Shown here: piece after piece, positions 1 to 10,067 of the stretch | Layout of the letters: each line of letters starts with the position of its first letter | How positions within the stretch are numbered: the first letter of the stretch is position 1 | Position numbers and translations under genes: made by a program | Assembly (NCBI GenBank): GCA_944548615.1 | Contig: OX155963.1 | Coordinates: 31,027,985 to 31,091,984 of the forward strand | Length of the DNA stretch: 64,000 nt | DNA from: Micropterix aruncella | Lineage: Eukaryota; Arthropoda; Insecta; Lepidoptera; Micropterigidae | Direction: 5' to 3' | Notes under the pieces: model-generated | Seen by the model: the letters and a program-made list of their open reading frames with translations, nothing else | What the model was told of the DNA's origin: nothing | The model's database searches: none

Positions 1-559
1 GACCTTTGAGTATGCAAATGTTTTCAGCTCACTTTCGTTATATTTAAACTAAGCACAATGAATACTGCGCGACGTATGTCGTCTATCCACGTCGTCTGAA
101 TCGTTAACAGTATGCAAAGGTCGCTGATCGAAATGAGGATATGGTGGAGGGAGATTATATATTCTCCCAGAGTCCAGTTGACTGACGCAATGCGTATAAC
201 AGAAAAAGAGATAGATTGGGCATACATACAGAGATACAAATGGCATTGGTGGACAAAATGAAAGGCTTAACCTTAAAGAAAAAAGTATATAAAATAAGTA
301 ATATTGAAAAATATATTTATTGCCAAATACAAAAGATTTCTTTGGTGTGACACCTGTAGTTGAGCCAAAGGCATAATAAATACTAAAGATTACGACGAGG
401 TAAAGTATGTAGTAACAAGTAAATATATTAAAAATAATAAAAAACACTACAGTTACTGCCGTTACAGAAAGTGAACTATTGTATTTATAATTACTTTGAT
501 TACTGTTTTTATGACACATTGTAGTTTATATATTTATCCATATAGATACAGATATATTT

Positions 560-835
560 CCGGAATCTACTTTATTAAACCTTTCATTTGACACTAAACA
601 CGATATATTTATGTAAATTTATTGAAATTTGGATATTTAGACAACTACTTACTTGATATTTGGGCACTTGATGTACCCTATGACAATCGGGATGACATAA
701 CGATTCTAACAATACCACACACTCATAAATCGGCTCAAGCGTTTAGAAATTATGGTGGAATAAAGAAAAGGAAAACATAAATAGGAGAACCTTGAACGTA
801 TTATACTCTTTCTTTTTGTTGGGCAGTCATGTAAA
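560..835 (-). repeat. interspersed repeat, also at 42.8 and 43.3 kb
   Basis: The reverse complement matches 43308-43575 and, in part, 42795-42950: each starts near GACTGCCCAACAAAAA, then has TCTTTATTCCACCATAA, TCTAAACGC and GTGTGTGGTA. This looks like a SINE or RTE-derived tail. No coding potential. Confidence 0.65.
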
Positions 836-889
836 AAGGGGTTTATTCATTTTGTCCTTATGCTATGTATAAAAAAGCGTTTTTTTCGG

Positions 890-1075
890 CATCTTTTTCA
901 ATAGAATAGTATGTTCGACGCGATCGAATGCCTTGGACAGGTCGCAGAATATTGCCAATGTTATATTACAAAATGAAAAATTACTTCCAATCAGATTGAC
1001 AACATCTTCGATTACTGCTTCGCTCGACATTTTCTTTCTATATCCAAACTGCCGGTTACTAAAAAATGTATTTAT
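890..1075 (-). pseudogene. LINE reverse transcriptase fragment
   Basis: The minus-strand reading gives NRQFGYRKK then, after about 30 residues, [19 protein letters not shown]. These are the fingers and first catalytic Asp block of non-LTR reverse transcriptases. There is no full domain and no flanking RT motif. The relic probably belongs to the Jockey/CR1 group seen elsewhere in the window. Confidence 0.7.
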
Positions 1076-1186
1076 CTAAAAAAACCTTATCAGCTTGCGG
1101 CTCCTAGCGGATATGTTAGATCGTTTTATTTCGTCTGTTATCAGTGCCGGCTCGTCTATTATATATAACAGTCTATAAATAAGCAA

Positions 1187-1204
1187 CCTAGGCGGCCGCC
1201 TAGG
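1187..1204. repeat. 18-bp perfect GC-rich palindrome
   Basis: CCTAGGCGGCCGCCTAGG reads the same on both strands in an AT-rich setting, just before a hAT-like coding relic. It may be part of a transposon end. Confidence 0.8.
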
Positions 1205-1296
1205 GCGCAAAATTTTGGAGGACGCAAAATTAAGGTTTTTTTTGTTTTTTTTTTTTAAACTTTAGCAAATTAAAACCAATCTGCGCAGTACAATGT

Positions 1297-1428
1297 GCCA
1301 GGAAGGAGAGACTTGTGGGTCTGGCGATATCTATTGAAAGTGAGATAGCAAGACAGTTAGACTCAAATGCCCCATACATACAAGAATTTGCTAAGCAGAA
1401 AGCAAGAAAGGAACCATTAGAACTTTAG
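1297..1428 (+). pseudogene. hAT/ZMYM1-like transposase C-terminal relic
   Basis: Open frame of 43 codons plus stop. It contains ARKERLVGLAISIESEIA and FAKQKARK, and resembles the C-terminal end of hAT dimerisation regions in ZMYM1/TTF-type transposases (typically QERL..LA.LSIE, then F...KARK). Only the end of the protein is present. The assignment is from memory of the family pattern. Confidence 0.45.
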
Positions 1429-2163
1429 GAGTATACATAGGTACTGTTAATCGGTATTTCCAAGTGACTTTGAGAACGTAGTTAAGAAAACAACAATCTG
1501 ACATAAAAAAATATCAAAAACTCTTTGTGTATTTTTTTAAGTGGTTTAAAAACAGAAAAAAAACTATCTTTAATCTAACTGTGAGTTTCTGTTTGTTATT
1601 GAGGGGACTGTACATAATGCTGTTATAAAACCTATAATCACATATATACCTACCTAATGTAAAACTGTGTGTTATGAAGTTTTTCTTATACTAATTTGGA
1701 TTTCTAATTATTAATCTATAAGTTGTCAAAATAAAAGACAAAATGCATAGCCATTGTTAGAACTACTTTTTCAACTAACATAATACATTGAGGTTTATGT
1801 ATATTAAAATATATGTATTTTAAGTAAAACTGTCATTCGTTTTATTTACATATCCCAGTCATTTTAATTTATTTGGAAAAGTACCGGTCGAAACTATAGG
1901 TTTTTTATTACTTCAACCGGAATTTCGTCGAGGCCAGTAGAATTAGCATTTTTTTAAAAAATATAATTGTTCGAAACTTCATCTTGGCAGACCAGTGCAA
2001 GAAAGATAGTTTTCTTTATAATAATCGATAGAACTGCTGCTGCTATTTTTCAGTGTGTCATTTGCAATATTGATAAAATAGTTATTTCACATATTTGAAA
2101 CTACTATGCAATCATGGTTTTTTGAACAAGACGTAATTTATTGATAAAGAGTAAATACATAAA

Positions 2164-2912
2164 GTGTTTGAATGGTATGCTTATGTCATCTTTGACATAA
2201 TATACCTACTAGCTGCGCCCAGCGGTTTCACCCACGTGGTGATGGAAAATTGTGATAATGATGATAGAAAACCATATATCTTTATAAATTATAGCCTATG
2301 TGTTATTCTGATGTGTAAGCTATATTATTGTAAAGTTTCATCAAAATCCATTCAGTAGTTTTTGCGTGAAAGAGTAACAAACATCCATACATACATACAA
2401 ACTTTCGCGTTTATAATATTAGTAGGATAGTAGGATAGAATTTAAATTTCGAATGTCAATTTCTTAGATTTTTTCCTACTTACTTGACAGTTATCGTTAT
2501 ATTTTAGATAATTCACGCTATATCTTTATAAATTATAGCCTATGCGTTATTCTGATGTGTAAGCTATATTATTGTAAAGTTTCATCAAAATCCATTCAGT
2601 AGTTTTTGCGTGAAAGAGTAACAAACATCCATACATACATACAAACTTTCGCGTTTATAATATTAGTAGGATAGTAGGATAGAATTTAAATTTTGAATGT
2701 CAATTTCTTAGATTTTTTTCCTACTTACTTGACAGTTATCGTTATATTTTAGATAATTCACACTATATCTTTATAAATTATAGCCTATGTGTTATTCCGA
2801 TGTGTAAGCTATATTATTGTAATGTTTCATCAAAATCCATTCAGTAGTTTCTGCGTGAAAGAGTAACAAGCATACATACATACATACAAACTTTCGCGTT
2901 TATAATATTAGG
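2164..2912 (+). repeat. RTE-type 3' tail with three ~244-bp tandem units
   Basis: Starts with CTGCGCCCAGCGGTTTCACC, typical of RTE-derived insect repeats. It is followed by TTTCATCAAAATCC, TCAGTAGTTTTTGCGTG, a CATACATACATAC run and TATAATATTAG. The block starting at TATCTTTATAA recurs at 2277, 2521 and 2766. The third unit is shorter and ends at a single TATAATATTAGGA. Confidence 0.8.
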
Positions 2913-3538
2913 ATTAGCTTTTCCTACCAATTTACTTTCGATATGTTTTTCATAAATCGATTGCCTATATTTTTCATTATTAGGTATATATTCTTTTTCT
3001 GCAAGTCATTACTGCTTTTGTTTTTAGTATTTTTAGTTATTTTAATGTTCAATATTAGACCCTCATCATCGGATACTCCCAAAGTAATGACAGACGTAAG
3101 TAAAAACAGAGTTGGACATTTAAGTTCATCAAGAAGTTATCTATATTTGCAGATTTGATTGTTATTTCGTTGACGAATCGATTGTGATTTCAATATTATA
3201 CTATTTGCGAAACTGTATTAAAGTGTTTGTTTGCAACGTGTGGTTTCGTATATTTATGTTGCAAACAGTAGGAATTATATAATATATATTTTTTGCAAAT
3301 ATTTTGCTTAAAATACTATATAATTTGTAAAAAAAATACAATATTTTCATCCTATAAATAGATAAAATAGATAATTTTCACTCTTGTAATTCGATTCCTC
3401 AGCATTCGAAGTGTTTTATGTTGAGTCAATATGGCAACAATGTGTATTGAGACGGAGAAGATTCCTTATAGCATGTAGGTGAAGAACCTTGTTGTCCATT
3501 TATACTATAATCTGTCCTAGCAGCACCATATTAGGGAG

Positions 3539-4090
3539 ATGAGAGGAAAGATCTATAACAGATGTAATTCGCTGAAGAAGCTCCAAAATGTTCTCCTGGA
3601 GAAAAGTAAAGAGACAACCAGTCAATCTTTGCTTCTTCCACTCCTTTACTATGGCGACGCCGCCTTCCTCGATCTGACAGAAGAGCTGGCCACCGAGGTG
3701 GAAAGGCTACAGAACGTCTGTATCCGCTTCATTTTTGGCCTCAGAAAATATGACCATATCACAGAATACCTATAGAAGCAGACTACAGTGGCTTACCACC
3801 GGGAAAAGTCTGCCTCTTATATAGAATTCTCGCGGATTGCGTACCGCTTTATCTTGCCGATAGTATTGATTTTACATAAAATCAATGCCGATAGGTTCAC
3901 CGCGCTATCGGCGCACGGCCGTCCCCTGAGATCAGAGGGCAATAACCTGTTATCCATCCCTGGTCACAGCAGCGACTTTATTTCGTACTCCTCCGTGGAA
4001 GCTGCACGACTCTGAAATGCTTTACCGAATGATGTTAGAACAGCCCTCAGCATCTCCTCGTTCAAGGCTCAAGGAGCATATAGTCCTAAA
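3539..4090 (+). pseudogene. LINE RT C-terminal fragment (broken)
   Basis: The readings give LPLLYYGDAAFLDL, then VERLQNVCIRFIFGLRKYDHITEYL, a stop, and after a frame change YRFILPIVLILHKI, FISYSSVEAARL, stop, NALPNDVRTALSISSFKAQ. This is the thumb/C-terminal region of a non-LTR retrotransposon with at least two lesions. A 16-base C run follows at about 4119-4134. Confidence 0.75.
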
Positions 4091-4429
4091 ATCCATAAAT
4101 TAACCAACCTTCCACTTCCCCCCCCCCCCCCCCCACTTCCTTAACGCTTCCCTCTCCTTCCTTTCCTCTGCGTCTTTATTTAATTTTAGTCATTTGTTAT
4201 TACTTTCTTATTATCTTTTTCTTTTTAGTGTTCTGTTTGTTTCGTTTTTATCACTTTAATATTTATTGTTTTTTTTGCATAGCCAACGTAATAAATATAT
4301 TATAAACGTAAGCCATAGGTTTGCTGATAGACATTACCGCAAGGCAATAAGCTTACCTTTTTTATTTAAAATAGAGTTTATTATTATTTTTATTAACTCC
4401 TCCGTGGATAAAATTTCTTCTCTTGAATT

Positions 4430-5060
4430 CTGATGCATGTGAAAATATCGATTGTGTCACCCAAAACTTTCCCGGTAAGTAGACAAACACTCCTGCCCCC
4501 CCCCCCTCGCGCCAAACCAAACTCACCCCGCGCGCCAATTCCTATATGTAGTATAATGTATTTGTAGTTTTGTCCGTGTTATTAACATGGTATGTTTCCA
4601 ACAATTATGTAGTATTTTCTTAAATATGGCCAACTTTAAATATCCCATATACCTATTACACATATTCTACCGAAATTTTCGATTGGAATGCGTTGTTATG
4701 ACTTCGGTCCGACAAGACATCTGTGTACCGAATTTCAAGTCTCTAACTGCAATATTTCGAGTTTGAAGTAAGACTAGCGCGCCCTCTGGTGGTCTGATTT
4801 CAACCACGATCTTGTCAACTTTTGCCACACACACAGATAAAGCGTTTGGGCGATATCGTGGAGGAATACACACAGACACACACACACAGAAACATAAACA
4901 GACTAATTATAACAGACAGACTTCAATCGGGAAATGGTCTTAATCGTTTCGGGAGGAGGGGGGGGGGGTTCAAATTTTATGTATACGTCTTCATCTCGAA
5001 AAAAAATTGCGCGTTCACAATACTTTCCTTCTGTCGGGAAAGTAACATTAATTATAATCG
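4430..5060 (-). repeat. copy of unclassified ~650-bp repeat (family V)
   Basis: Shares blocks with copies near 20.3, 26.3, 27.0, 44.2-44.8, 57.5-58.2 and 59.9-60.8 kb. These are a C or G run, a (TG)n stretch, GATTGAGCTGAA, CACCAGRGGGCG, CGAAATATTGGAC, and an end containing AAAGTATTGTGAAC. No coding capacity. Probably a long MITE; TIRs were not resolved. Confidence 0.65.
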
Positions 5061-5199
5061 GAAATACTTGACACTGTTGTTTAATGCAAAATTGCAAAAT
5101 CATACATTATGTATATTAGTATAAACAACTAAAACACCTCAATTTCACCGCGGGTAGTATTTATTCATAATATGTTCTAGTGCAATAATCGATAATTGA

Positions 5200-5330
5200 T
5201 AATGATTGGGTTATGAACGGTATGAATAATATGAACGGCGTTAATAATATGAATTATGAGTAATTATGAATGGTATGAATAATATGAACGGCGGTTTATA
5301 TTCATATTCATATTCATATTCATTTTATTA
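5200..5330 (+). repeat. short degenerate tandem repeat and (ATTCAT)n
   Basis: Repeated ATGAATAATATGAACGGCG-like units of about 35-65 bp, followed by four TATTCA/CATATT units. Confidence 0.7.
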
Positions 5331-5509
5331 GTATACTGGCATACAAGTCAGATACAGATTGGCAAATATCCATACATATTATTAGCAAACAAACATTTTT
5401 TTTATCGTAAAGAAAAAAAAACAATAAACAAAAAAAAATACAAGAATAATGTAAAAAGAGGAAATACAAGACAAAATGCAAAACACTTTAGCCACCAAAG
5501 CATTTTAGA

Positions 5510-5720
5510 CTTCACTGGAGTAGTATTCCTCTAGTGAGTAAAACGCCTTATCTGTGAGGTACCTCGGAGTCTCTTAAATACGTCAAGACGGGCATCCACT
5601 CGGATAATATATCGAAGGACCGAATTTTGTTGACAACATGGCATTGTTTCGTTTTGAGAATGATCGTGTAATTTTATTATAGGCGTTATTATTCTGTTTT
5701 TAATAAACTTTTACCTGAAA
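5510..5720 (-). pseudogene. possible Jockey-type LINE C-terminal tail
   Basis: The minus strand reads ETPRYLTDKAFYSLEEYY after stops. It resembles the KAFYSVDEF-type C-terminus of Jockey-like reverse transcriptases. The surrounding frame is interrupted, so this is weak. Confidence 0.35.
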
Positions 5721-5879
5721 AAAGTTTATTCGTGGCTCCAAAAGACTTTTTGGCTCCAAAATAATATTTCATTTTGTTTTCTACTCTTTATTGTGAAATT
5801 TCACAATGGGCGGGTTTATTATCATACGACAATCTCTTACTTTGACGTGTATATATGCCTTTTACTATGGCTGGCGAAC

Positions 5880-6690
5880 GTGCAGCGATCAGTGTGTATC
5901 ACTCCTGCTTCCATTCAAAGATGTCTTATGCGATACTACTATGGGGTAATGCAACCGATACCCATCGCGTTTTTGTGCTACAAAAGCAAGCCGTTAGGAC
6001 AATTTTTGGTGTAAGCAGAGAAACACATTGCGCCCCTTTTTTTATTAAAGCTGGTATCCTTACCATGTCGTCCATGTACTACATATATCAGTGCCTTTTA
6101 TACGCCAAAGAGAATGTTTTAAATTACGAGCTTCACTCCACTCGGCATAGCCATAATACGCGACATAAGAACAATGTGTTATTGCCTAAAGTACGCTTGA
6201 CTAAATATCAAAAAACATTTTTATATATTAGTTTTAAATTGTTCAATGCTTTGCCGTCATCGACGAGAAGACTTGAGATGGCAGCATATAGAATCTGCTT
6301 GAAAAATCAGTTAGTCAAACATGCCCTTTACAAACTGGACGACTTTTATGATATTGCGTCCACAATTGCTTGATTATAAATAACCATATTATGACTATAC
6401 TTTCGAACTAAGTTTTAGATTTTATTGACATTGTTTTTAATTACGCATGTTTCAGAATTTTTCTTTTTATGGTAGGTATTGATTATTATTTGTTTGATTA
6501 TTGATTATTTTGTAAATTTGACTATTTTTAAGTAATCACCTCTGATTACAATTATTTTTTTTCCTTTTATCAATCAAAGCGGTTTTATCATCCGGTAAAT
6601 TATGTTTGTAAAATTTGACATGTTCCTCAGTATTGTGAAATGCTTTTATGGAATAAATAAATGATGATGATGATGATGATGATGATGATA
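5880..6690 (+). pseudogene. 5'-truncated Jockey-like LINE, C-terminus and 3' end
   Basis: A continuous frame to the stop at 6373 includes HSKMSYAILLWGNATDTH, LQKQAVRTIFGV, HSHNTRHKNN and a KNQLVKHALYKLDDFYD tail. It is close in layout to the LINE at 47.85-49.52 kb ([26 protein letters not shown]), so the two are the same superfamily. An AATAAA and a (GAT)n tract near 6663-6690 form the 3' tail. Reverse transcriptase core and endonuclease are absent, as expected of a 5'-truncated insertion. Confidence 0.8.
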
Positions 6691-6695
6691 TAATT

Positions 6696-6812
6696 GAAAT
6701 GCAATTCCGTTAATTTGATCCCAACGGAAAATGGTAGCCCAGCCGGGGATCGAACCCGGTTACAATGTCTTGTCGATCTTGCGACCTAACCACTATGCTG
6801 CCAGGCTGTGTA
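6696..6812 (-). repeat. tRNA-derived SINE
   Basis: On the minus strand an A-box-like TGGCAGCATAGTGGTTAGG is followed by a B box GGTTCGATCCC, then TTTTCCGTTGGGATC and GGAATTGCATTTC. It directly abuts the LINE's (GAT)n tail. The arms do not form a complete cloverleaf, so I treat it as a SINE head, not a tRNA gene. Confidence 0.65.
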
Positions 6813-7109
6813 TTGACTGGGCTATGTATTGAATATTGACCGTAATTTAATCTGAGGACAAATCAGAGAAAATGTTAGGTATCAAATATATCCACGCTGT
6901 TTCATTTTCCACACTGAAGGAGAAGACAGTTTTTGTTATAGAAGGTCATCCTGACCCCAAACGTAATTTCCTTGAAAAATAGCACGTAAAATGTGCTATT
7001 TCAGAACGTCTCGAGTTGATCTATTTTGTGAAGAGGAACTTCCGGTAATCGTCTACTGACTCGGACGCGCACGATCTGAAATAGTATACTCAAAGCTAAT
7101 CATGACAAG

Positions 7110-8165
7110 GTTGAGCGGACGCGTTTCAGGGGCGAGCACGCCACCCCAGGAAGGTATAACGATATATAATTATTCTTTCAACCGTGAGGTGAACGGAGAG
7201 ACTTAGGGACAACACAGTCCACCGCCTTTGCCCGCGAGAGTCCAACGTCCTATCGCGTAGCACTGGGAAATAAACCTAGCGAGCAACCTCGCGACCTCAC
7301 TTCCAGAATTAGCTGGATCTCTCCGTCCACCAGTCTGGTCGCAGGTTCGAAGTCGCTTGCGCGACATCTACCTGATGTTAGCGGTAATTCAGTTACAATT
7401 TATCACGGACCGTGGCGCCCTTTACCCGTCTTCCAGATCGGGAGGCCAACTGGTCGTTTCAAGACTGGCTGACATCAGGTCAACTTCCACCCACGCTGCT
7501 TATGAAACAGTAGGTATTTCGTTTCCAGACTCCTTAAGTTGGTCGCCGGAGTGCACAGTTTGTTTGTAATACTTAATACTCTTTCACAATGAACGGGTTT
7601 ATTGTCATGCGACAATCTCTTTCAACCAACCCTACTATGAAGTGTTTATATGTATGTGTGCGTGTAGCATGTGTGTACGTGTGTATCTTGTTATTGCATT
7701 CGATCGACAGAATCGAAATGCAATTCCGTTAATTTTATCTCAACGGAAAATGGTAAGCCAGTCGGGAATCGAACCCACGACCTTACGAAGCCACCGAGTC
7801 GTGAACAGTCGATTAACTGTCGCCGCACGATGCGCAAACTGCTCAGCAGCACCCGAAGGCCATCCCCGAGGGGAACTGATCCACCTGCCGTGGAATAGGA
7901 AACAGAATACTTACGGGTAGACCATCTTCGTGGATTCTACTGGATAGGAGCTGAACCGTCAGTTGAGCCGAACAGAGGTAACGAGCATGTCTTAATGGAC
8001 CAACTGCATGAGAATCGTCAGCTGCCAGACAAAATAATACACTTATAGGTGTCAACTACAACGGTCCAACCCGTCACCTCAGGAAGTTTCAACGATAATG
8101 ATCGCTCTATCTCTCGTGAGTGGAGTGTAGAATACTGTGGGACGAAACAGTCCACTGTCTAAATG
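7110..8165 (+). repeat. unclassified GC-richer repeat (family G)
   Basis: Recognised by CCAGGAAGGTATAACGAT, CACAGTCCACCG, GGTTCGAAGTCGCTTG and, at 8050-8160, AACCCGTCACCTCAGGAAG with CAGTCCACTGTC. Other copies are at 17.9-18.4 with 20.7-20.8, 21.8-22.3, 45.3-45.7 and 55.55-56.85 kb. Some are inverted relative to each other. Short ORFs inside carry no recognisable domain. Confidence 0.6.
7575..7835 (-). repeat. second tRNA-derived SINE of the same tail family
   Basis: Shares the AATGCAATTCCGTTAATTT and CAACGGAAAATGGTA blocks with the 6.7-kb SINE, but its tRNA-like head differs (B box GGTTCGATTCCC, then a TCGGTGGCTTCGTAAGG segment). A distal block (CGGGTTTATTGTCATGCGAC) recurs at about 5811-5850. 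It sits inside a copy of repeat family G. Confidence 0.6.
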
Positions 8166-8837
8166 CTAAATGTGATATAAAAAAAGCCTCGTGCGCGCAA
8201 TATTTCAGTACAAAAAAAACGTTTTAAAAATAATACCTACTCAGTTTTAAGATTGTTTAAAAAACTAACTTATCCTAACACCATTTAGGTGTTTATGTAT
8301 TATTTAAAAAACTAATTTAACCTACCGAAATGTATGGGTACGCTGCTTTGAATGCCATATCTCGCTTATTTATTGAGGCCGAATAAAGATTATTACAGAT
8401 TCGTAATAATAGTGGTGAATATAGTCGGTCGGGTGACGTTAAAACCACTGACCACCATCAAGACCTTAGAACAGGTTTGTCCTTGTTTTGTATGTTTAGT
8501 TGTGTTTTTAATTGTATGTTTACTACTGTAGGTTCTAAAGTAGTCATAGATCTTCAGATGAACATAGTTAATTAGTAAAAAAGTTCCGTGTTGTAGATTG
8601 GCTATTTTACAAGTCCAACTTCCTCATACAAAGGCAAATGTTATTATCACTAACTTCAAGTAGTTGAACATAATATCATTGATTATACAGTAATATATAC
8701 TGCATTTGGAGGCCTATTGCTGAAAAATATAGCATGGTTAAAATTGTATATGACCATATAAATAAAGTGGACCATAACCAAATTTGGCCTTTTATTTTTT
8801 TCAAAAATAACCGCATGGAAAAGGAAGAAGCAGAATT

Positions 8838-9745
8838 GCTACTGGGGGGCGCCAGTTTTGCATGCGGCAAACTTGCACAAATGTCACTTTTGACAGCTCC
8901 AAATTTGTTGAGGGCAGATTTGCAGGAGGCAACCTTGCAGGCGGCAACCTTGCAGGCGGCATTTTTGCAGACGGCATTCTTGCAGAAAGCAAACTTGCAT
9001 ACAAACCCGAAGTTAGCAACGTTTGAGAATGGCGCATTAGGACATGATTACACGAATAAAATAATTTTATATTATTTTACAAACCAAAAATAAAGCAGTA
9101 AAGCGGTCATATGTTATTAATTTTAAATTTAGAAAAAGAAGTAGCAAATTATCATGTCAGGGTAAAGTGGTGAATATTTTTACCTCTACACATTTAATTA
9201 CCGGCATCCTTGTAGTGGATGATTCAGTACATCAAACTAAACATTAAAAAAAAATGTTTTAAGTTTTTCTGTTAGGTTAGGTTAGGTTTTTCTTTCCCTA
9301 AAATCGAAGTGACATTAATTACCGGCATCATTGTAGTGGATGATTCAGTACATTAAACTAAACATTAAAAAAAATGTTTTAAGTTTTTCTGTTAGGTTAG
9401 GTTAGGTTTTTCTTTCCCTAAAATCGAAAGTTGATTGCTGAGATCCGCGATGGAGAGGACACTCAAAGAAGTGGACTGGTTTCCCTACCCTGACATATGA
9501 AAACACGGCTTTCGTCGATTTCTACTCTGGTAACACTAAATTTTAAATACGATGTTTTACTTCTAACTTCATTTTCTGCAAAAATGCCGTCCCTCGAAAC
9601 GTCAGTTTGACATTTGCAAAACAGCCTTCTGCAAGATTGCCTTCTGCAAAACTGCCGCCTGCAAGAATGCCGTCTGCAAGATTGCCGTCTGCAAATCTGC
9701 CTTCTGCAAGTTTGATGGGACCCGTAGATTTGACAGTGGATTTGA
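8838..9745. repeat. foldback-like repeat with 15-bp subterminal units
   Basis: Arm 1 (8846-9000) has several 15-bp units of the form TTGCAGRNGGCAANC. Arm 2 (9600-9725) carries the same units inverted, as TGCAAGATTGCCGTC variants. The spacer holds a direct duplication (see 9193-9430). The 15-bp period keeps frame, so the units translate to ATLQA/ANLPS-type pentads on either strand. I see no evidence that it is a protein gene. Confidence 0.75.
9193..9430 (+). repeat. two ~118-bp tandem copies with TTAGG tracts
   Basis: The block from TTAATTACCGGCATC through TTTCCCTAAAATCGAA is repeated with few differences. Each copy contains three TTAGG-type telomeric units (TTAGGTTAGGTTAGG). Confidence 0.85.
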
Positions 9746-10067
9746 CTAATAAATCACGACACTGACATTTGGGTGCATCGCCATATCATATAAAAAGAAG
9801 AAGATGAATTTTCATTTATGTTTGTCAAACCGTCTTACAGCCGTCTTACAAATTATTTTTTAAAATCAGAAAAAAACGAACTGACAAATTATAACAAGGG
9901 CGTCGTTATAGGCACAAGAGACTAATTTCCATGTTGTTAAGTACCAAGTTATTGTAGGTGAGATTGATTAGTTGACATATTTTGATGGTGTTGTGTTAAG
10001 TTTAAAGAAAACGTTGACACAGTGTTTAGTGCTTATTGCAGGTCCAAAGTGTCTGCTCTGTCGCACA

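Noticed and set aside
49..519. 156-codon minus frame near the left edge
   Set aside because: AT-rich, Phe/Tyr/Ile-rich translation without domain; typical of random open frames in AT-rich DNA.
1187..1204. Cloning-vector contamination because of the NotI-containing palindrome
   Set aside because: The flanks are ordinary AT-rich genomic sequence followed by a hAT relic; no vector sequence is present.
6721..6810. Genuine tRNA gene
   Set aside because: A and B boxes are present but acceptor and D arms do not pair convincingly, and the tail is shared with another SINE.
8734..9093. Pentapeptide-repeat protein gene
   Set aside because: The pentads arise from 15-bp foldback units and read equally well on the opposite strand; only about six units, and no upstream gene structure.
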